Assembly (NCBI GenBank): GCA_021234155.1
Contig: JAJEKV010000064.1
Coordinates: 2,480,001 to 2,544,000 of the forward strand
Direction of reading: 5' to 3'
Origin: Isoetes taiwanensis
Taxonomy: Eukaryota; Streptophyta; Lycopodiopsida; Isoetales; Isoetaceae
Length of the DNA stretch: 64,000 nucleotides
Positions 56,261-64,000 of the stretch are shown here, in pieces. Within the stretch, counting starts at the first letter, position 1. Each line of letters starts with the position of its first letter. Under the pieces are notes generated by a model. That model was not told where the DNA came from. It made no database searches and saw only the letters and a program-made list of their open reading frames with translations. Position numbers and translations under genes: made by a program.

Positions 56261-56927
56261 CAAGAACCCATTATCTTGCATCGTAGAAAGAAGGGTTTGC
56301 CTTTGCTATTGTATCTCTTGCATCAAGCGCCGCAACATGTAAGCTCCTGTAATTTTCGGCATCTAGTGTATAAATCTCGCTAAGCCCGTCAAAAGTCTAC
56401 GGGTCGATTATGCGGTGAAGCTAGGAACGATGCCAAATGTGTTCATCACCTCATCAAAGCTAGCAAAGGAAGTGCTGAAAACCGACAATATTCGGCGTCA
56501 AGGCCTCCAACCCAATTCTCCAAAATCATGATAGCCACGGGGCCACGACATGGTGTGGATACAGATGGGCGAGAAATGGCGGGAAAATCAAAAGATCTGG
56601 CAACCAAGGCTGGCGTGCGCAAGCGGCTGAAAGCGGTTCAAGCATATCCGAAAGCACAACATCGCCAGTTGATCCACACCCTCAATTCCCGCCCAAACAT
56701 TCTACCCCGTTGTCCTAGGTTTTCCCTTGGGCACCGGCTCGCCGTGGGCCGCCATAGCCACAAAAAACGAACAGAACCCTAATACGTCCAAACCTTTTTT
56801 TTTTTGCTTTTTTTTAGCTAACTAAAAGGCTTTGACGTGACATCATCTACACCGTTGGGTAGATTAATCCGGACCGCCCAATTTAGGGCACGGTTCACTA
56901 CTTACACCAAAACATTATAATATAAGA

Positions 56928-57437
56928 TTTACATGGTACGACCATATCATATGATTTCATATGGTACGACCATATGATATGATATCATATGTATTATTAT
57001 ATTATTATCCTCCTATATATAAAATTACTAGCTGCCTTTTTGGAATTATATATATCTATCTTTCCGGCATAAAATTAGTGTAATTTTTAGTTTTTGGAAT
57101 TAGTGAGTTTTTAGAATTGTTTTTCCGGCAGCTTTAGTCTGCTATATTTTAGTTTTGATGTTGAACAAGTACAGTTGGGGTTGCACCGATTTCTTCATGT
57201 TACAGTTCAGAGATGCACCAGTTCTTAGTTCTTGGCACAATATTCTAACGGCCGGAATATTTTGTAGCGTTGCTTCCAGGTCTGAGTTTGATAAGATGTC
57301 TGCTTCTTGACAAATTTTTCTTCTGTATTGGCTTGAAAGCCAGGAATTTTATTATATAATATTATTATATTTTCATGACATTATATTTATACAAGAATTT
57401 AGCGCCAGCGGAGCCGGCGCCCTACGCACCCCAGAGG
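56928..57437. other. Palindromic AT-rich DNA and shared 75-bp block
   Basis: CATGGTACGACCATATCATATG and a near-copy form overlapping palindromes (56932-56990). At 57367-57434 is the block (TTTCATGACATTATATTTAT to CCCCAGAGGC) also found just after both Helitron copies at 24.6 and 48.1 kb. No gene is seen. Confidence 0.6.
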
Positions 57438-57906
57438 CTAAAGCCAAGTGTGCGACGTGTAGAGGGAGCATCGATCCCCATGTATCAAGATATATCTTGC
57501 TTGATTTTTTCTTTGCCAGATTGTCGTCGCCCATGAATCTGGCTCCAATTCCTCTATTATGATCCTAATTAAGTAACTGGTCAATTGTTTGGGCAATCTC
57601 CTAGGCAAACTCTCGTTCAAGTTCTGGTGAAACATTTGCCAAATCTGTGGTTGGTTGTTATGATAGTAAATCAGTATGTTATGCATGGTATTATCAGACT
57701 CTACTACATGCACTAGATAATTGGATAGTGCCATAATTATTAGCATAGATGCAAATGGTATCGTTTATAAAGATAGTTACTTTAAACTCTTGTGCACATA
57801 GGCACTTACTAAAAACCACCAACCAGTGGCGGCGAAGGCCTCCACGACAAATTCTTGTAATACTAAAGCCAAAATAAGATGATAGTTTGTGCGCAATCTT
57901 GGCCAT
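57438..57906 (-). pseudogene. Possible gene fragment, unrecognised
   Basis: Minus-strand frames (57438-57746 and 57694-57906) contain QIWQMFHQNLNESLPRRLPK and EELEPDSWATTIWQRKN, with a protein-like composition. I cannot assign a family and see no clean splice sites. This may be chance. Confidence 0.2.
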
Positions 57907-59202
57907 TGAAGTTTTTTAATTTATTTTAATCCTTTGATTTATCGGTTTATTTTGCGCCCATGTAATTGGATGTCATTGGGAAACCTCAATCGGGAAAAAC
58001 TCAAATCAGGAGATGATTTTGTAATATTTATCTTCGTTGGCACTAGACTCAATGAAGCAATGGGAAAGCCTTATTGAAGTCTTTTTCTAGCAAATACATG
58101 TCACTGCATTCTTCTTGGTCAAGACATCAAGAACCAATTATGGAACAAAAGCATGTAAAATGATTCTTTGTCATGACCTATCAGTATTTTGAAGTTAGAA
58201 GATCTGTTTGCTGTTTTGATTTGCCCTTTTTCATTCTATCATATCCACTTTAATGTTGTCTATTCATTCAACTAATTTTCATATGTGATATGCACTATAC
58301 AGAGGCCTAATTTTGATGGGAGCTCGCAATCAAAGGTAAAAGAAGAAGGGAGACCTTTCTTATTCGCCCCCCCCCCCCCCCTGGGCACTTTATACAGACT
58401 AATACCACATATCTTGATAATTACACATCAGCAGCAATGTTTGGCTGGCGGGCGGATTTTTTAGCGCCGTCTTTTTTTGGCCCTCTTTTTTTTTTTGCGC
58501 AACAGCCTAACCCTGGGTGTCACTTTATCTCGAAGCCTAGGCTATCCACCTGGCTTAAATTATGAGTTGAGCTTTTCTTACATCATTGGATCATAATCTA
58601 TGTCAATGGACGGCAGAGAAAAATATCCATTTGATGCCTCTTGAAGAACGTCGCGGCACGGCCGGCATGTTTGGTTTGCTTTCTTCTCAGTGAATTCAAT
58701 ACTCTGAGATCAGATTCAACTCCAACAGATCCATATCTCCCATTTGCAAGCATTTTCATGCCCTAGCCCTTTTTGTTCTTCTTTCTTACGGTATTCCCGT
58801 TATAGCCATAGGCAAAAATCTCATCGAAATCTTGGCACATCACATCGTGGAGATATGCATTGCGATGCTTCTGCAGCGTAATGCACGACGATGAAACAAC
58901 TTTCTCAGGTGGATGCACTCTTATCAGGTACATTTTCTCGGGTAGATGCAATCTTATCAGGTACACTTTCTCTTATTAGCTTTCTCAGGTACACTTTTAT
59001 CTCTTTCCTTTTTTCTTACCCGTTCTTATGCATTCATTTCTTTTGAAGAATTCTGCCAAATATGCATTATTACTGGATGAGTTCTCCAAAACTGTATTCC
59101 AACTAGAGTTCATGCGACGTAATACTGCAATCGAATTTTTTTTGTTAAAGGGAAGTCGTACCCTTCAGAATGGGATGATCGCATTATGGAACTGATTTTT
59201 GT
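57907..59202. other. No recognisable gene
   Basis: Contains a C-run (58366-58381) and short repeats of ATCAGGTACA(T/C)TTTCTC (58925-58990). No supported gene. Confidence 0.5.
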
Positions 59203-59216
59203 GATTGCTTCATTTC

Positions 59217-59220
59217 TTTT

Positions 59221-59251
<31 letters not shown>

Positions 59252-60700
59252 GAAGGCACGGTAGATTTTGTATTCATTCATATGATATAAAGTTACAGCA
59301 CATACATGATTCCATAAGAATCATATTGGAAGAATTCCAGCACATAAAAAAACCCTGAATATCTAGGGGGAACCCAGAAGATCCAGGGAAAAATAAGAAA
59401 CTACTAACATAAAGTAGAATGAATGGACAAGTTAAGTACTACCAATGGAGTCATTCAACATCTTCTTCGGCTTCAACATACTATAGTGGTAAACCATCCT
59501 TCTTCTGCTAAAACTAATTACTATAGGAACCTCTCCATGGTTTCCAACAACCCGATCCATTTGTTAGCCCAATCATGTAGCAACCACCGTTACCCTTAAT
59601 GGCCACATATAGATTAAGCCCAAGAAAGATTTTCAGCGTCCTTTGCAAACTGGAAGAGTAAAACATGAACCAAAATCTGGAGGAAATAGAAAAAGGACAT
59701 CTAGACAAATAATTACCCAAGTCTTATGCCTGAAGACGAACATTCCCATTATAAAGGCAGTGCAATCTCCTAGCTCGCCATAAATCTGAATCCAATGAAT
59801 ACCAACTAGACCATAGCCCAGCCCTAAAAATGTGATCCGAAAGATGGTGCATTGTTGGAGATGCCTCTAGATCATCATGTTCACTTACAAGTAAGAATTC
59901 AGTAGCTATCCATCCACAAACCCTCCATCAGAAAATGAAATCCAAGGTCTCCCGCCACTTGAATTTCAAGTCTTCGGATCTAGTAAACTGATCACAGCTG
60001 CTAGGATACATAAAAATCTCCACATATACATAGAATATATGGATGGAAGCAACAATAAAATTAGAATAGGCTGCCACACTATTCTTAAAGCTGCCACAGG
60101 CTTTTAAAGTTCTAATTCTTTGTAACCAAATGACCTCCTGATCATCCAAAATTCCTTAAATTGATGGAAAAATTACAGAGACTTCAAACAATCATCTTGA
60201 AGCTGGTTAGACTTAGAATAAGCCCAACCCACTAGACTACTCTCCAGAGCCCAGCCTTAAATTATAAATTGTGAGAAGACACCTAATATGCCAACAAGTC
60301 TTGAAATCTGACTAATCAATCTGCCATAGCTACATAAAGGATCAGAACTTGTTGTCTCCATCTTCCTATTCTATGTACATTCTGCCAGCAAGACGTGGAA
60401 AAGGAAGGAAGGTTCCTGCCAGATTATTAGGATGAAATAAGGATCACCTGGATGAAGCCACGATCCTTGTTGCTCAAAATCAAAGCAGGAGAAATCCCTT
60501 CGGCTGGCTCCAATTGAGTCGTTGCTGCCCTTACCCATCCCTCCACCATCCAAAAAGAACATGGCGATCTCCTCTGGCATGGCCGAATGTGGGCAGGCAG
60601 GGCCGGATGGGCATGTACGGCCGTAGGGCAAAGCCCTAAGCGGCCAAGCGGTGCGCCAGTTCCAAGAACTCTGTCTTCATAATATTGTTTTACGGGTATC
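59217..60700 (-). mobile_element. Poly(A) retroposon on minus strand, 1.5 kb
   Basis: A long T-run (about 59221-59251, the poly(A) tail on the minus strand) and a 14-bp duplication GATTGCTTCATTTC (59203-59216 and 60701-60714) bound the insert. This shows LINE-type retroposition of a polyadenylated RNA. The 5' part (60430-60700, minus) is GC-rich with 85-95-codon frames of no known family. No RT is encoded. It shares no obvious sequence with the retroposon at 46484. Confidence 0.87.
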
Positions 60701-61036
60701 GATTGCTTCATTTCACTGTGGCAAACAATGAAGATTCTAGAATGCTATAGAGGTTTGTGGTGCAAATATTTACTTTTTTATGGAAGCATAGGTTTGGAGC
60801 TATTTAAAAAGAGCCAGCAAACTGAAAAACGTGTTTGCTGAAAATTGTGTGCATAATTGTTCGTGTACTTGTGCTCTGAGCACAGATATGTAGCAGGATT
60901 TCTTCCACGTGCGATCTATACATCTAGAAAATCAACATCTGGCACTGGTTTAACAGCTTCAGTTGTGAAGGAGCCAGAGACCGGCAAATTATGTTGAGGT
61001 TGCAAACTTTGCATTTAATGCAATGCTAGTTGTTTG

Positions 61037-61337
61037 TGTTAGAATTCAAGCTGTACATTTAGAGTACATTGATGTACATTAGATACATTGATGTACATTA
61101 GAGTATATTAGTACATCATGTACATCTCTGGCCTTTGGCCTTCTGTTTCCGGCTGTTGGCCTTTCAGTGCCATTCATTCCATGTACTTATATATTACAAG
61201 CTAATACATAGAACATTCAGATTGTTCCTATTCTATTCCTATTGTCTCTTCCATTCTTGCTTTCGCTTTGGCTCACTCTGTGCTATAGGTTTGTATTAAT
61301 CCATAGCTGATACATTTTCCAACATGATATCAGAGCC
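61037..61337 (+). repeat. copia 5' LTR and primer-binding site
   Basis: LTR 61037-61324 starts TGTTAGAATTC and ends TTTTCCAACA (288 bp). Inside are repeated GATGTACATTAGA units. TGATATCAGAGCC (61325-61337) is the initiator-Met primer site with one mismatch. Confidence 0.85.
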
Positions 61338-61346
61338 TATTGGCAT

Positions 61347-62420
61347 GTGAAGGGAAGTTTGACAATAGAGGAACTTGGGAGAACAATTCTGGAAGAATAC
61401 TTATCTGAGCAGGAGAAGGTCATGGAGACCAGATCTGTATCAGCAATTCTGAAGCCACCTATGTTTGATGGCAAAGGGTTTCAAGGCTGGAAGAAATCCA
61501 TGAAGTTATATCTAATGACAGAGGATGTCTGGGATATAGTGAATGGGTCTGAAACTAAACCAAAGAATGCGCTGGGACAGCTGCTCAAATCAAGCTTCAA
61601 AAGGATTGGCAGCGCCGTGATAATAGAGCAATGGCTTGCATATGTATGTGTCTTTCCAGAGCCATAGTCATGCAAGTAGATGTGGATCAGGGCAGCTATT
61701 CTCTTTGGATTTGGCTTGAAGATAAGTATGGCACCAAAACAGAAGGTGGAGTTATGCATTTGTATACACAGATTAGGAATTGCAAGTATGTGGAAGGAGC
61801 TGATCTGAATACACACATAAATCAAATGAAGGAGATGTTTGATATATTGGCAGCAGCAGATTCCAAGTATGCAGTTCCAGAGGGGCAATAAAAGCTCCAG
61901 TTATATGCTTCTCTTCCCAATTCATGGGAAAACTTTGTTGATTTCTTGACAACTCAAAGTAGTCTTTCATGGGATGATGTCGTCTCTAAGCTTTTGCAGA
62001 AAGAGATGCGCTTGAAAGACAAAGTGGAGGATTCCAAGCCATCACAAGCCATGCTTGCACGGGGGAGGCAAGATAAGAAGCCTCATTATAAAAAGCAATC
62101 AGATGAGAAGGTGGAGGGATCAAAAGGAGCACGTCGTAAGAAAGTTTATGCCAAGAGAGGGCAATGCAGGAACTGCCTTGAATATGGCCATTATGCAGCC
62201 GATTGTCCGGAGGGAAAGAACAAATCAGAAAAAGCACACCTAGTTGAAGCACAAGTCATCAAAGGAGAGGCTTCTCTTGTGATACAATCAGATAAGAGTC
62301 TCAGAATTAAAGGGGAGGCTTCTGTTGTGGAAACGAGTGCATGTACTACTGCTGGAAGGAAGGTTCTTACAGTGGATTCTGCATGCACATCAGTGATGTT
62401 GAAGGATAGGGATCACAACC
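61347..62420 (+). pseudogene. gag: copia gag and protease start, truncated
   Basis: The capsid part begins PPMFDGKGFQGWKKSMKLYL and shifts frame near 61630. It then reads SYSLWIWLEDKYGTKTEGGV, hits a TAA at 61889 and continues LYASLPNSWENFVDFLTTQS. A CCHC zinc knuckle (CRNCLEYGHYAADC) is at about 62166-62210. The protease starts as VDSACTSVM, where copia elements usually have DSGC, and the homology ends at about 62420, where simple repeats begin. RT and integrase are missing, so it is a dead 5' fragment. Confidence 0.9.
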
Positions 62421-62429
62421 ACCCCAATT

Positions 62430-63180
62430 CTGGATCCACACCTAAAAACAACAGTAACAAAAAGACCACATGTCGTTGTTCCAAAAAATCTACATGTGGT
62501 TATGTGGAGGTGTGGTTTATTAAGGAGGCGGTGTAGTTTTTTTTATGGAGCTATAGTTTTTTTTTTTTGAATGTGGTCTTTTTTTGAGGTGTCATTTTTT
62601 TAAAAGAAGTGTTGCTTATTTTTTTGAGGGGGTGTTGTTTTTAAGAAGGTGTTGTTTTTTGAGGTGTAGTTTATAACTAGATGTAGTTTTAAGTAGTCAT
62701 TTTTTATGGAAGTATAGTTTTTTTAATGTGGTTTATAAGGAGGTATAGTTTTTAAGTGGTTGTTTTTTAGGAAGTATGGTTTTCTGAAGTGGTATAATTT
62801 TTTTCAATCGAGGTGTTGTTTTTTGAGGTGTCGTTTATAAGTGGGTGTAGTTTTTAAATAGCTGTTTTTTAAAGAAGTAAGGTTTTTTGAAGTGTGGTTT
62901 ATAAGCGGGAAGTATGGTTTTTTGAAGTGGTGTAGTTTATAACTAGGTGTAGTTTTTAAGCAGCTATTTTTAAGGAAGTATGATTTTTTTAGGTGTGGTT
63001 TATATAACTAGGTGTAGTTTTTAAGTAGCTGTTTTTTAAAGTAAGTGTGGTTTTTTGAGGTGTGGTTTTTAAGTGGCTATTTTTTACAGAAGTGTGGTTT
63101 TCTGAAGTGGTGTAGTTTTTATGTAGCTATTTCTTAAGGAAGTATGGTTTTTTTTAGGCTATTTCTTCAACAAAGCACCA
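62430..63180. repeat. GTGGTTTTT / TAGTTTTTAAGTAG degenerate array
   Basis: Loose repeats of GTGTAGTTTTTAAGTAGCTG and AAGTATGGTTTTTTGAAGTG fill the region; no gene is seen. Composition resembles the GTGGTG arrays of the 14.6-kb transposon. Confidence 0.75.
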
Positions 63181-63264
63181 CCACCTGGAATATTGTTTGT
63201 GTGCTCAACTTTGGGAATGTATTGTATTGTTTTACATTCGTGAAAAATAACTTCAACGGTTAGA

Positions 63265-63610
63265 TCCAACATGGCTCAAACCTGCCACGTGGGCTCCAAC
63301 ATGCCAATTAGGTGCCAACATGCCAAGGTGGCTCAAGCATGCCACCTGGGCACCAACATGCCACCTAGGCTCAAACATGCCAAGGTGGCTCAAATATGCC
63401 ATGCGGGCCCCTATATGCCACCTATAGGCTCCAACATGCCATGTAGGCTCCAACATGCCACCTAGGCTCCAACATGACACCTAGGCTCAAACATGCCACA
63501 TGGGCTTCATGCCAACATGTCAAGGTGGCTCAAACATGCCATGTGGGCTCCAACATGCCACCTAAGCTCCTGCCTGCCAAGCTGGCTCAAGCATGCCGCC
63601 TAGGTTACTT
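63265..63610. repeat. CATGCCACCTAGGCTC array
   Basis: About 17-20-bp units (GGCTC(A/C)AACATGCCA plus CCTAGG or AGGTGG) repeat throughout. They match a block of the 218-bp satellite at 5.2-6.1 kb. Confidence 0.85.
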
Positions 63611-64000
63611 GAACGACGGATTCAATGGTCGGATAGGAGAACCGAACTCCGAGAGGGGGGGCATTGGCATTCGGCCTTCCGGAGGAGCGCTGGCAGGAAA
63701 GGCCACTTGTGGCAAGAGGAGCAGTCCATAGCGTGAACCCGCTCTGACCGGTAGGTTCCCTCACGTGGCCCACTGTTAGGTGGAAACTTCGTAGAACATG
63801 CAGCAGGGGAAGAACATGCAGAGCGATGTAGCAGGGGAAGTACATGCCAGCGATGCAGCAACAGTAGAGCGATGCAGCAGTAGAGCGATGTCGGCGTGAC
63901 ATTCCTCCCTTTTATGACCTTCAATCATCTCCGCGATCGTCTCCATGTGCTTCCCCATTTTTATAATCCAAAGGAGCCGCCCCAAACCCCTAATGTTAGC
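63611..64000. other. No recognisable gene
   Basis: Short GCAGCAGGGGAAG(A/T)ACATGC and GAGCGATG repeats lie at 63797-63893. No supported gene before the window ends. Confidence 0.5.

Larger units (their letters stand above)
54075..56927 (-). mobile_element. Helitron on minus strand, 2.85 kb
   Basis: The minus-strand 3' end is a stem TGCCCAGC / GCTGGGCA (54085-54103), six bases, and CTAG (54075-54078), followed by T. The proposed 5' end on the minus strand is TCTTATATTATAATG at 56927, preceded by A. The 3' end lies 19 bp after the subtilase stop codon. No Rep/helicase is seen, so it is non-autonomous. It carries an ALG2 exon. The 3' end is firm; the 5' end is inferred. Confidence 0.68.

Overview
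The window is plant nuclear DNA from a large, transposon-packed genome, probably a fern, gymnosperm or another big-genome vascular plant. I cannot place it more precisely. The evidence is plant-type Ty1/copia and Ty3/gypsy elements with initiator-Met-tRNA primer sites, Helitrons with captured pieces of plant genes, an intronless plant subtilase, and very low gene density.

Layout. (1) 1-17.5 kb is a nest of elements. A young copia 3' end (1-840) sits in the reverse transcriptase of an older minus-strand copia. That older copia is also split by a 14.6-kb DNA transposon (953-15530) with 26-bp terminal inverted repeats and a CATC target duplication. The transposon holds a transposase-like exon, CACCAC/GTGGTG arrays, a 218-bp satellite, a Helitron end and spliced-looking fragments of unknown genes. 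(2) 18903-51370 is a direct tandem duplication of a 9-kb segment, copies A and B. Each copy has a Helitron with an inositol-polyphosphate 5-phosphatase fragment and a coiled-coil gene remnant. Copy B was later hit by a 13.3-kb gypsy chromovirus (28101-41415) and a poly(A) retroposon (46484-47804). (3) 51.8-54.06 kb is the one near-intact host gene, a secreted subtilisin-like protease with one frameshift. (4) 54.07-56.9 kb is a minus-strand Helitron with an ALG2 mannosyltransferase exon. (5) 57-64 kb holds a second retroposon, a truncated copia and simple repeats.

The most unusual object is the chromovirus. Between its primer-binding site and gag lie about 4.3 kb of extra sequence organised as two gene modules. 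Each module has two 65-67-bp foldbacks whose starts are exactly 200 bp apart, then a TATAAATA box, then an ATG 111-120 bp further on. The first module encodes a histone H3: it opens with the H3 tail MARTKQTARK and ends, about 1 kb later, with a full H3 histone fold (about half identical to canonical H3). The second encodes a protein of at least 354 residues that I do not recognise. The element's integrase ends in a chromodomain, a fold that in other chromoviruses reads methylated H3 tails, so one element appears to carry both a histone tail and a putative tail reader.

Caution: copies A and B, and the two LTRs, differ mostly by small changes at CHG-type sites (CG in one copy, CTG, CAG or CCAG in the other). 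This looks like consensus error at methylated CHG sites, so many frameshifts here may not be real.
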